A stretch of 64,000 nt of DNA from Thiotrichales bacterium (GTDB lineage Bacteria; Pseudomonadota; Gammaproteobacteria; Beggiatoales; Beggiatoaceae), in assembly GCA_016745035.1 (NCBI GenBank), contig JADGDE010000008.1, forward strand, positions 124,001 through 188,000, written 5' to 3'. The position numbers and the translations under genes were made by a program. The notes beneath the pieces were generated by a model. The model did no database searches and was not told the origin of the DNA. It saw only the letters and a list, made by a program, of their open reading frames with translations. Positions within the stretch are counted from its first letter, which is position 1. Every line of letters begins with the position of its first letter. Below are positions 8,759 to 17,501 of the stretch, one piece after another.

Positions 8759-9250
8759 ATGCCCTATCGTTGGTTGCAGGTAAAAGGAGATCCTTCCGTA
8801 CGCGAATTTTTATTTCAACAATCACGACAAACCAGTTTATTTGATGAGCATTTAGATCAAGTGCATCAAATTATTTACCAGTTGTTTACGCTTAAAGGCG
8901 CGTTTCATGTCAAAGCCCATTACGCCTCTTCCCAGCTCACCTGTTGGTTTTATGATGAGCCTTTTAGTTATAAAGTCTATGTCAAAGAAGAAGTTTTAGA
9001 ACCGAGCTTTATCGAGGGTTTTCCTGATATTAATTATGAAAAACGCCGCCCTCGTGTCGGACAAACGCGTATTCAGCCCGTGTTAGATGAATTTAAACGT
9101 TTACGTTTTACTGATGAGCAAATCTATTTACGCAATGCTTCTTTGCATCGTATTAACGGCATGATCGGCATGAACTTTTCTTGTGATGGTAGTCATTACA
9201 TCGAACATGATGAATTTTTCCAACGTTTGACAGAATTTGGCTACATTTAA
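8759..9250 (+). CDS. Conserved-looking hypothetical protein, 163 residues
   Basis: I do not recognise this family. It is a soluble, charged protein rich in aromatic residues, with no signal peptide and no membrane helix. A central EEVLEPSFIEGFPDINYEKRR-type segment and the C-terminal HDEFFQRLTEFGYI look like an alpha/beta fold. An excellent ribosome-binding site (AAAGGAGATGGC) fixes the ATG start and argues that it is a real gene. It stands alone between two dispersed repeats, with the right-hand repeat starting at the base after its TAA. Confidence 0.7.
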   Translation: MPYRWLQVKGDPSVREFLFQQSRQTSLFDEHLDQVHQIIYQLFTLKGAFHVKAHYASSQLTCWFYDEPFSYKVYVKEEVLEPSFIEGFPDINYEKRRPRVGQTRIQPVLDEFKRLRFTDEQIYLRNASLHRINGMIGMNFSCDGSHYIEHDEFFQRLTEFGYI

Positions 9251-9341
9251 CTGATGTTACGCAAAGGCTTCTTTTTCTGCCTTAAGAGCAGAAAAAACCG
9301 CCATTGCTACACGGCTAAGCTTCCTTAGTGCGTCACATCAG
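9251..9341 (+). repeat. Dispersed TIR repeat with hairpin module, B arm deleted
   Basis: It has the A end (CTGATGTTACGCAAAGGCT), the hairpin module (stem CTGCC/GGCAG-like) and ACGGCTAAGCTT, then jumps to CTTAGTGCGTCACATCAG. The ~40 bp holding the CACTAGGCAGGTGG arm is missing. It sits between convergent genes, 9 bp from the stop codon of the hybrid kinase. Confidence 0.85.
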
Positions 9342-9350
9342 ATATTTAAT

Positions 9351-12300
9351 TCAAAGCAAAGCCTTTTTGATACAACTTAACAATTGTTCATTATTGGTTT
9401 TTGATTTTGTTAAGGCGGCAGCAACTTGGGCTGATACATCCGGGCAAGGGGTTTGGGCGGAAAAAATAACCACTGGACAACGCCCTTTAATTTCATCGAG
9501 TAAATCCAGACCGGAACCATCTTCTAAACTTAAATCTAAAATAATCAGATCAAAGTCCTCGCGATTGAGCAGGGTTCGTGCCCCGTTCAAGCTCGGGGTA
9601 TGAACAATATCCGCCAGGTTTTCCAACATACTGTACAAAACCTGCACAATGTCTGAATCATCTTCTATATGTAAAATATGCGGGCGATGGGTTTGTTGTA
9701 GCGCTTCTTGTAAGGCACTATGCAAACGTTTGGTATCAATCGGTTTTTGAATCCAATCAACCACGGCTAAGGCATTGGTATCGACATTCACTTTGCCCTC
9801 TTGTGCCCAACCGGAGACCACAATCACGGGCAGTTTAGCCGTATGAACTTCTGTGCGTAAGGTTTGTAAAAATTCGAGTCCATTGACATCAGGTAACATC
9901 AAATCAAGCAACAGTAAACGATAGTTATGTTGGCTTAATAAATCTCGTGCCATTTGAGCACTATTAGCAATATCACTGGTAATGCCCTCTGATTCTAATA
10001 AGTTCGCCAAAATAGTCGCCACATCGTGATTATCTTCGCAAATTAATACGAGAGGCTGTTCGGAATTATTTTTACCCTTGTCTGTTGCTGCCTGTTGTAT
10101 CGCGGGCAAATCAAAATAAAAGCAGGTGCTCTCCCCAATTTTGCTGTCATAATCAATTTTGCCATGATGATGTTTGATAATTGCTTTACTGATGCTAAGC
10201 CCTAGACCTGTACCGCCTTTTTTCCGTGTATCTGAACTATCAGCTTGGGCAAAACGTTTAAAAATATGTTGGCGAAAAGCCTCTGGAATGCCCTCTCCCT
10301 TGTCCACCACCGCAATGCGATAAATGGTTTTTTGTTTGGATAAATGAATCAGCACGTCTTCGCCTGTCGGTGAGTATTTCACTGCATTGGAAATTAAGTT
10401 AGCAAAGACTTGCAACAGCCGGTGGCTATCGCCATGAATGTAGGCTTGTTCAATATCCGTTTGTAAACGTAACTTAACTTTATGTTTAGCCGCATAACCT
10501 TGGTTATCAACCAGGGCTTGTTTGGTCAGTTCTAATAAATCCAGTTCGTTAAAATCAAATGCTAAACGCTCAGATTCAATTTTTTCTAAATCTAAAATAT
10601 CATTGATAAGCAAAGTCAAACGTTCACTATTTCTATCCGCCATTTCCAACATAGATTGCACTTTTTTTGGCAAACCTTGTGCAAATTTCCCCAAAACTAA
10701 GCCTAAAGCACCCCGAATAGAGGTGAGAGGTGTGCGTAATTCATGACTCACCGTAGAAATAAATTCGGTTTTCATGCGCTCCAAACGTTTACGCTCGGAA
10801 ATATCTCGAGCTATTTTTGATGCGCCAATGACGTTGCCTTTATCGTCAATAATCGGAGAAATACTGACAGAAATTTCGAGTTGATTACCCTGTTTATCAA
10901 TCCGCGTGGTTTCGAAATGTTCGATATTTTCTCCACGTTGCAATTTTTTTAAAATAACCTGTTCTTCATCTTCTTGCCCTTCCGGGAATAGCATCAGTAT
11001 CGAATTGCCAATGGCTTCATCTGCGCGGTAACCAAACATTTTTTCCGCCCCAGGGTTCCAACTGGTAATAATGCCATCTAAGGTTTTACTCATAATCGCA
11101 TCATCGGACGATTGAATAATGGCAGCCAAGCGTTTGGCAGTCATTTCCATGGCTTTACATTCACTAATATCACGAATAATACCGGTGAATAAATGCTTGC
11201 CATGCACTTGCATTTCGCTGACGGATAAATCCATTGGAAAGGTACTGCCATCACTGCGCTTGCCCGTGACTTCACGCCCTGAACCAATGATACGTGCCAC
11301 GTTGCTGTGTAAATAATTTTTAATATAACCATCATGTTCTTCATGATAGGGAGAGGGCATAAGCACATGCACATTTTTGCCGATGACTTCTTTTGCCTGA
11401 TAATTAAAAATTTTCTCGGCGGCGGGATTAAAGGTTTGAATAATGCCTTTGGTATCAATGGTAATAATGCCATCAAGCGCTGAATCAACAATAGCGCGTG
11501 TACGGGCTTCTTGTTGCAAGCGTAAGTATTCTTGGTGTTTACGTTGACTAATATCGGAGGTAATCACAATAAAATGTTGTAATTGTTTTTGAGGGTCATA
11601 AATCGGCTGAATTGATATGTCCGCCCAATAAGGTTTACCGTTTTTATCGGTGTTGCGCATTTCAGTCTGTACAGCTTGACCGATTTTAATTTTATCGCTT
11701 AACAGGGTAATCGTATCGGCATCGGTGTGGAAGAGGCGTAATAGTGTTTCCATTTTCTGAGCCATCACTTCTTTTGCTGAGTAAGAAGTCATATGCTCAA
11801 AGCCTTTATTAACCCATTCGACCTCTCCTTGTGCATTAATAATCATCACGGCATTGTTGGTATACTCAGCAACGATGCTCAACTGCGCCCGCTCTTTTGC
11901 GGTATGTAAAAGGGAAGTGCGGGATAACTCGCTCTCAACAATATCGGCTAAATCACGCAATAGGCTCAAGTCCTCAGCGCTAAAATCACGAGGCTTGGTG
12001 TCGATAAGACATAAAGTGCCTACCCGCTCTGTTGTAGGCGCATGTAAAGGCGCACCAACATAGCAACGAAGATGCGGTGCGCCTGTTACTAAGGGGTTAT
12101 CACAAAAACGCGGATCCTCAAGGGCATTGGCGATATAAAAAATCTCATCGCTTAAAATCGCATGACCACAAAAGGAAATTTCTCGTGAGGTTTCACACGC
12201 ATCTAAACCTTGCTTAGACTTGAACCATTGACGTTGGTTATCAACCAAACTCACCAAGGTTATTGGCACTTGAAAATGTGCTTTGGCAATTCGAGTGATC

Positions 12301-12401
12301 CGGTCGAAACGTGACTCTGCTGCCGTATCGAGAATTTTTAATTGTTCCAAGGCTTGCTGGCGTTGGGGTTCATTAGCGGGTTGAATCGGTTTTTTCATCA
12401 T
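9351..12401 (-). CDS. Hybrid sensor histidine kinase (GAF-PAS-PAS-PAS-HisKA-HATPase-REC-REC)
   Basis: A 1016-residue soluble hybrid kinase without membrane helices. Order: GAF (about 20-165), three PAS domains (about 170-290, 300-415, 420-540), HisKA with phospho-acceptor His553 in [11 protein letters not shown], HATPase_c (N box, DKGEGIPE, GTGLGLSI), then two receiver domains (about 785-900 and 908-1015) with aspartates in LLLDLMLP and LIILDLSLEDG. The second PAS has the FixL-like run HEEHDGYIKNYL...IIGSGREVTG, including a His at the position that binds haem in FixL, so oxygen sensing is possible but not shown. No separate response regulator is adjacent. It is separated from the upstream GGDEF gene by a dispersed repeat. 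Confidence 0.93.
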   Translation of the reverse strand: MMKKPIQPANEPQRQQALEQLKILDTAAESRFDRITRIAKAHFQVPITLVSLVDNQRQWFKSKQGLDACETSREISFCGHAILSDEIFYIANALEDPRFCDNPLVTGAPHLRCYVGAPLHAPTTERVGTLCLIDTKPRDFSAEDLSLLRDLADIVESELSRTSLLHTAKERAQLSIVAEYTNNAVMIINAQGEVEWVNKGFEHMTSYSAKEVMAQKMETLLRLFHTDADTITLLSDKIKIGQAVQTEMRNTDKNGKPYWADISIQPIYDPQKQLQHFIVITSDISQRKHQEYLRLQQEARTRAIVDSALDGIITIDTKGIIQTFNPAAEKIFNYQAKEVIGKNVHVLMPSPYHEEHDGYIKNYLHSNVARIIGSGREVTGKRSDGSTFPMDLSVSEMQVHGKHLFTGIIRDISECKAMEMTAKRLAAIIQSSDDAIMSKTLDGIITSWNPGAEKMFGYRADEAIGNSILMLFPEGQEDEEQVILKKLQRGENIEHFETTRIDKQGNQLEISVSISPIIDDKGNVIGASKIARDISERKRLERMKTEFISTVSHELRTPLTSIRGALGLVLGKFAQGLPKKVQSMLEMADRNSERLTLLINDILDLEKIESERLAFDFNELDLLELTKQALVDNQGYAAKHKVKLRLQTDIEQAYIHGDSHRLLQVFANLISNAVKYSPTGEDVLIHLSKQKTIYRIAVVDKGEGIPEAFRQHIFKRFAQADSSDTRKKGGTGLGLSISKAIIKHHHGKIDYDSKIGESTCFYFDLPAIQQAATDKGKNNSEQPLVLICEDNHDVATILANLLESEGITSDIANSAQMARDLLSQHNYRLLLLDLMLPDVNGLEFLQTLRTEVHTAKLPVIVVSGWAQEGKVNVDTNALAVVDWIQKPIDTKRLHSALQEALQQTHRPHILHIEDDSDIVQVLYSMLENLADIVHTPSLNGARTLLNREDFDLIILDLSLEDGSGLDLLDEIKGRCPVVIFSAQTPCPDVSAQVAAALTKSKTNNEQLLSCIKKALL

Positions 12402-12419
12402 TCAGACCTTTAGAATTAA

Positions 12420-12500
12420 CTGATGTTACGTGCTAAGCCACATTGCCACAATAGGGCAGGTTTTTTGTCTGCCTAGTGGTATTTAGCCTTTGCGTAACTT
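12420..12500 (-). repeat. Dispersed TIR repeat, short form, B-to-A
   Basis: CTGATGTTACGTGCTAAGCC ... GCCTAGTGGTATTTAGCC ... TTTGCGTAACTT. Its left end overlaps the stop codon region of the 1114-residue GGDEF gene (stop at 12499-12501). Confidence 0.8.
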
Positions 12501-15500
12501 AGGCTAATTGCTTCCAGAGAACTAAACGTCCTCGCCCTTGAGATTTAGCCGCATAACAAGCTTTATCCGCTTGGTTAATCACGGATTTGAAATCGAGACT
12601 ATCTTGGTCAATGGCAACCAGCCCAATGCTTAAGCCTAATTCAAATGGTTGATTTTGATAAATAAACGGATGTTTTCCAATTTTACTAACCAGTTTTTCC
12701 GCCCTATCGCTTGCCTGTGTTATTGAGCAATTTGACAGCAATAAAGCAAATTCGTCTCCGCCTAATCTCCCCAATGTGTCTTGCTGGCTAATCTCAGCTA
12801 ACAGTAATTGAGTTAATGATTTTAAAATGTGATCTCCGGCATAATGTCCGGCAGTGTCATTAACTTGTTTAAATTTATCCAGATCGATATAACAAAGCGC
12901 ATGGGTTTGAGCATGTTGTTTGCTTTGTTGTAACGCTTGTTTCAGACGCTTTTCAAATTCCCCTCGGTTAACCAGTCCGGTGAGTAAATCATGACTGGCT
13001 TGGTAAGCAATTTTTTTTGCTTGCTGGCGCGCTTGGCTGACATCGTGAAAGACCAAAACCACGCCTAATATTTCGCCATGTCGCCCATAAATGGGGGCGC
13101 TGGATTCTTCGATAGCATATTCTTTACCATTGCGATTAATCAACAAACTGTCTTTGGCTTTTTCGCGGCTATAGCCTTGATTAAGACAACGAGCAACGGG
13201 ATCTGCTGCGGGTATGCGGTTTTTTTCTTGATAAATTTGAAAGACTTCAGTCAAGTTTTTATCTTTTGCCTCAGTCAATGACCAGGCTGTCATTTTTTCT
13301 GCAATGGGGTTGAGGTATTCAACGCGTCCTTTTGCATCGGTACTAATCACCCCATCAGCAATAGAATGCAACGTCACTTGCGCCCGTTCTTTTTCTTCAA
13401 ATAAAGCCGTTTGGGCTTGTTTACGTTCGGTTAAATCAATTTGTGTGCCCACCGCCCGTAATGGCTGCTTATTTTCATCGCGTTCCATGACTTTGCCACG
13501 GGTGAGTACCCAAACATAATGCCCTTGCTGGTGAGCAATGCGATGTTCAGCTTCATAAAAGTCAGTTTCAGCACGTAAATGTTGTTGTAATCGTTCTAAA
13601 ACCATGGCTTTATCGTCAGGGTGTAATAAGGCTTTCCAAGTGTCGATGTGCCCGCGTAAAGTGCCTTGAGGATAGCCCAGCATTTCTTGCCAGCGGGGGC
13701 TAAAATAAATTTGCCCATTACGAATATTCCAATCCCACAAGCCATCATTACTCCCTGCCAGAGCAAATTTTAGCCGTTCTTGATTGATATGCAAATTGCG
13801 TTCAATCTGCCGTCGTTCACTGATTTGTTCCCGCAATTGCTGATTGAGCCTGGTTAGGCTATGGGTTCTCGCAATCACATCCATTTCGAGTGAATCATAC
13901 ATATTACGAAGCTCAGTTTGTGCTTGCAGACGTTTTTTCTCTTCGCGCAATAAGCCCCAAAGAAAGACGGTTAAAATGATCAGTAACACAAAATAAATCA
14001 GTCCAATTTTTTGCCATAAATTATGAGAATAATCGCTAAATAAATCTGCATCGGCAATGGCTAATAATTGCCAACCGGTATTTTGTACTGCGGTGTCATA
14101 TAGCAAGCGATGCATGTCATCATGGGTTAAGATGCTGCCATATTTGGAGCTATAACGCACACCATGGGAACTTAAATCAATTTGATATTGATGTTCATGG
14201 GGAACCAATAATAAACTGTGCCCTGGTAATTCTAAGCCAAGCAAAGCATCGTTGATATAAGCTAATTTTAAACTCATAAAAAAAATGGCTTCTTGTCCAT
14301 TGCTCATTTTAATTCTAAGCATGACATCAAAATGATAATTATTTTTATGATTACCATGAACTAATAACTGGTTATAACCATACTGTTCAACTTTAAGAGA
14401 AAAGTTTTTTATGTTTTGTTGGCAATAGGTGCTAATTTTATTTTGGTCTCTAGAAGAAATGACTGTATTTTTTTTATCCATAAGACTAAATGCAATCACA
14501 TTATTAAATCGTTTATTAATTAATTGTTTTAAAATATAATTATTTTCAATATCATTCGGAAACATTAATAGCTCTTTTAATAAATCTTCTTCTTCAGCTA
14601 TTAATATGCTTAAACGGCTATATATTTGTTCAACATGGCGGCTTATACTGCTGGATGCGCCTTGGGCGGCAGCCTTCGCTATTTGTATTTGATGGGTATG
14701 AAAATTATTTGACCATTTTTCTGCCAGCCAACCCAATAATAATGATAAGGATAATACCATTAAAATGGTAATAGGTATAATCAAAAATCGCGTTGTATAA
14801 CTATAAACTTGGTGGGAAACCAATAGTATAGTAATAGAAATAATTCCGGCAATAAATAAGCTCCAGAGTAAATATAATTTGAATTGATTTTTTTTAACAT
14901 ACGGGGACTTAAATGCTTGATATTTTTGCAAAGGTTTAACCTTATTATAATCAACAGCTGTTTGCCAACTGATATGGTAACCGTTAGCAAAACCACCTCG
15001 ACTGACTGGCATTTTAATAAGGTGTTGTCTTAAGCTCTGCGTAAGGTGTTTGTCTCCATGATTTAAGGCTAAAAATACATAATCTGGATAGGCTTCTGAA
15101 CTATAAGTGTCATGATTTGCTGTTTCAGCACGATTATCTGTTTGGAGAACCTTAAGTGCCTTTGGAGAAAATTTACCACTGTCTAAAACCATTGCAAAAT
15201 GATGGCTGGAAAGACTGGCTATATCAACTTTCTTATGAATCACTTTTTCAACTAAATCAAGCGGTGAAATATTGAAATTAAGGATATGTGAAAAATCTTT
15301 ATTGATATTAACCCCTTGTTTTTCAAAGGTATCAATGGCGATATGGTAATCGGCAAAAGCGTTGGGAGATAAACTGGCGAACCGTTGCCCTGCAATATCG
15401 GAAAAGTAATTAACCTCGCTTTGCTCGCGGGTAAAAATCACCGAATGTACATAAGGGCTAGCTTGTTGTTTATAATGTAAAACACGGGTAGCCAAGGCTG

Positions 15501-15843
15501 AAATTTGGTTAGGGTATTGGCGTTTTAAGCGCGCAAATTGTCCCGCATCAGTGATCAAAAAATCCATTTGTTGTTGCTGAATCACCAAATCAACAGTTTT
15601 TAAATCTAAAGGAACGATTAAGATTTGATGATTAGGTAGTTTTTGATCAAGATAAGCACGGGTCACTTGCCATTGCTTGTTGGTATGTAAATTGTGCTCA
15701 TTGAGATTTAATACCCCAATGCGCAAGTGTTGGTTAGCACTGAGATCCATAGCAAAACCCAGCAACAACCATAAACACAAGGCATTACGCCAGATAAAAA
15801 CAATTTTTAACCAAGCCACATTGTGAAGAAGCATTACGTTCAA
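12499..15843 (-). CDS. Membrane diguanylate cyclase with PhnD-like sensor (PhnD-TM-sensor-TM-PAS-PAS-GGDEF)
   Basis: A 1114-residue membrane signalling protein. After an N-terminal hydrophobic segment, residues about 38-320 resemble a PhnD/phosphonate-type periplasmic binding domain (LRIGVLNLNEHN, DFLITDAGQFA). Two close membrane helices (about 328-372), a second extracytoplasmic region and another helix (about 620-640) follow. Then come two PAS domains (about 695-815 and 820-940) and a GGDEF domain with an intact active site, GRLGGDEFALLLS (about residue 1028), so it should make cyclic di-GMP. No RxxD inhibition site is obvious to me. There is no EAL domain. The sensor's ligand is unknown. 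Confidence 0.9.
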   Translation of the reverse strand: MNVMLLHNVAWLKIVFIWRNALCLWLLLGFAMDLSANQHLRIGVLNLNEHNLHTNKQWQVTRAYLDQKLPNHQILIVPLDLKTVDLVIQQQQMDFLITDAGQFARLKRQYPNQISALATRVLHYKQQASPYVHSVIFTREQSEVNYFSDIAGQRFASLSPNAFADYHIAIDTFEKQGVNINKDFSHILNFNISPLDLVEKVIHKKVDIASLSSHHFAMVLDSGKFSPKALKVLQTDNRAETANHDTYSSEAYPDYVFLALNHGDKHLTQSLRQHLIKMPVSRGGFANGYHISWQTAVDYNKVKPLQKYQAFKSPYVKKNQFKLYLLWSLFIAGIISITILLVSHQVYSYTTRFLIIPITILMVLSLSLLLGWLAEKWSNNFHTHQIQIAKAAAQGASSSISRHVEQIYSRLSILIAEEEDLLKELLMFPNDIENNYILKQLINKRFNNVIAFSLMDKKNTVISSRDQNKISTYCQQNIKNFSLKVEQYGYNQLLVHGNHKNNYHFDVMLRIKMSNGQEAIFFMSLKLAYINDALLGLELPGHSLLLVPHEHQYQIDLSSHGVRYSSKYGSILTHDDMHRLLYDTAVQNTGWQLLAIADADLFSDYSHNLWQKIGLIYFVLLIILTVFLWGLLREEKKRLQAQTELRNMYDSLEMDVIARTHSLTRLNQQLREQISERRQIERNLHINQERLKFALAGSNDGLWDWNIRNGQIYFSPRWQEMLGYPQGTLRGHIDTWKALLHPDDKAMVLERLQQHLRAETDFYEAEHRIAHQQGHYVWVLTRGKVMERDENKQPLRAVGTQIDLTERKQAQTALFEEKERAQVTLHSIADGVISTDAKGRVEYLNPIAEKMTAWSLTEAKDKNLTEVFQIYQEKNRIPAADPVARCLNQGYSREKAKDSLLINRNGKEYAIEESSAPIYGRHGEILGVVLVFHDVSQARQQAKKIAYQASHDLLTGLVNRGEFEKRLKQALQQSKQHAQTHALCYIDLDKFKQVNDTAGHYAGDHILKSLTQLLLAEISQQDTLGRLGGDEFALLLSNCSITQASDRAEKLVSKIGKHPFIYQNQPFELGLSIGLVAIDQDSLDFKSVINQADKACYAAKSQGRGRLVLWKQLA

Positions 15844-15874
15844 TTATAGGGTATCCATGCCCCTGAACGCAGCC

Positions 15875-16888
15875 CTAATCTTGAGAAATGGAAGGCTGAT
15901 GATCAGGGTGTTTAGGTAATGTTAAGTTTGCACTCTCTTGCAAAGCTATTTTAAAACTTTGATAACCAATATGGAAAAAGACAATACGCCAAATAAACTG
16001 GCTAAGCAAGCGCCCATGTTGACTTAGTTTATCTGCCAATGCTAATACCAAAGGTTGCATAAGAGAGCTTGCAAATATATGACCTAATAAACGTTTTAAT
16101 ATGACTTTAATGTTTTTTTCCAGAAACCAACTGTCGGCAACATAGGATTGCATGGTAGGACTACCGTGTTTATAAAAGTAAGCAAACATTTGCGCATAGA
16201 CTTGGTTGTTGCGTATTTCTTGAGCCACACTGCGCTCATGGTAATGGTAACCCATAGCCGTGGGTAAATAATATAAACGCATGTGCTTGTCTTTTAAGCG
16301 CGAGCCAAGTTCCACATCTTCACAACGTAAGTAATTTTCATCAAAGCCACCAACGGAGAGTAAAAATTGTTTATGCGCAGAAATATGTCCGGTAAAAAAA
16401 TGACTCCAATCCACTTCGCCTGCTTTAAGGTTTTGCCAAATTTGGCTGGGATTACAGACTTCGTCCAAAGCGGTTTCTTGCCATTCTACCGGGCTGGCAA
16501 CTTGCCCTAATACCACCGTTTCAGGCTCAAGATGCTGCTGATGAAAAGCAATATGCTCTGCCACAACATTCGTTTCTGTGACAATGTCGGCATCTAAAAA
16601 CAACACCAAAGGCGTGCGCGCGTGTTGTAAACCACAATTACGACTACGTGCGGCGCTACCCACGGTGGTTTGATGAATAATTTGTAATGGTAAATCAAGG
16701 TGATTTTGTTTGTATTGCTCTAAAATTTCCCCGGTATTATCCTGAGAAAAATCATTAATCACAACCAGTTCAAATTGCGGTTTTTGTTGAAATTGTTGGT
16801 ATAAGGCATCCAAGACTTTAACGATAATATGAGCACAATTCCATGCCGGAATCACAACACTTATTTGTAATTGCGCCGCTGACATCAA
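15875..16888 (-). CDS. Family 2 glycosyltransferase
   Basis: A 337-residue GT-A fold glycosyltransferase. The N-terminal ISVVIPAWNCA nucleotide-binding strand, VVINDFSQDNT and the metal-binding FLDADI are clear; the acceptor-side ED of RCEDVELGSRL is present. Weakly hydrophobic segments near residues 265-315 may attach it to the membrane. Its start overlaps the stop of hisI by four bases (ATGA), so the two are co-translated, an odd partnering of histidine synthesis and sugar transfer that is probably accidental. The sugar and acceptor are unknown. Confidence 0.88.
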   Translation of the reverse strand: MMSAAQLQISVVIPAWNCAHIIVKVLDALYQQFQQKPQFELVVINDFSQDNTGEILEQYKQNHLDLPLQIIHQTTVGSAARSRNCGLQHARTPLVLFLDADIVTETNVVAEHIAFHQQHLEPETVVLGQVASPVEWQETALDEVCNPSQIWQNLKAGEVDWSHFFTGHISAHKQFLLSVGGFDENYLRCEDVELGSRLKDKHMRLYYLPTAMGYHYHERSVAQEIRNNQVYAQMFAYFYKHGSPTMQSYVADSWFLEKNIKVILKRLLGHIFASSLMQPLVLALADKLSQHGRLLSQFIWRIVFFHIGYQSFKIALQESANLTLPKHPDHQPSISQD

Positions 16889-17325
16889 TATAGCTCAGCG
16901 GGATCAATTAAAGGCTTATCAGTGACGATTAATTGTCCTTGCTCATAACGAAAATAAAAACAACTACGCCGCCCGGTGTGGCAAGCAGGGCCTGTTTGGT
17001 CGACTTGTAACAGGATGGCATCGCCGTCACAATCAAGTTGTAGGCTTTTTAATAATTGTATTTGTCCTGAGCTTTCGCCTTTACGCCAGAGTTTTTGCCG
17101 TGAACGCGACCAATAACATACCCGTCCGGTCTCTAAGCTTTCTTCTAAAGCGGTTTGATTCATCCATGCCAACATCAACACTTCTTTGCTGTCATATTGT
17201 TGGGCAATTGCAGGTAATAAACCGTCGGCATTAAAAGGCAAAGCCGATAAAACCGTTTGCCAATCAAATTCTTGACCTTGGGTGGCGGTTTCAGCTTGTT
17301 TAAAAAAAGGCGAAGCATGGGACAT
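16885..17325 (-). CDS. hisI: Phosphoribosyl-AMP cyclohydrolase HisI
   Basis: A 146-residue, HisI-only enzyme (no fused HisE domain) that opens the adenine ring of PR-AMP in histidine biosynthesis. Family blocks are visible: VLMLAWMNQTALEESLETGRVCYWSRSR, LWRKGESSG, and the metal ligands in LDCDGDA and ACHTGRRSCFY. It has a longer N-terminal leader than typical 130-residue HisI. It is not in a his operon here; it overlaps the downstream glycosyltransferase by four bases. Confidence 0.93.
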   Translation of the reverse strand: MSHASPFFKQAETATQGQEFDWQTVLSALPFNADGLLPAIAQQYDSKEVLMLAWMNQTALEESLETGRVCYWSRSRQKLWRKGESSGQIQLLKSLQLDCDGDAILLQVDQTGPACHTGRRSCFYFRYEQGQLIVTDKPLIDPAELY

Positions 17326-17418
17326 AAGGATTTATTCCTAAGCAAATAAAGTTGAGAGTGGCTTAGTGAGCTTGCCAAGCAGCATAACAATGGGGCTTTA
17401 ATACTCCATTGTTATTAA

Positions 17419-17498
17419 CTGATGTTACGCACTAAGCTGGTTTTTATCACGATAGTGTGATTTTCCACCTGCCTAGTGAAGCCTTTGCGTAACATCAG
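17419..17498 (-). repeat. Dispersed TIR repeat, short form, B-to-A
   Basis: Perfect terminal pair CTGATGTTACGC and GCGTAACATCAG; inside are TATCACGATAGTGTGATT and CCACCTGCCTAGTG. It ends 3 bp before the stop codon of the membrane AAA gene. Confidence 0.88.
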
Positions 17499-17501
17499 TT
17501 A

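Noticed and set aside
16885..17325. HisIE fusion
   Set aside because: The protein ends at 146 residues without the HisE domain; HisE must be encoded elsewhere.
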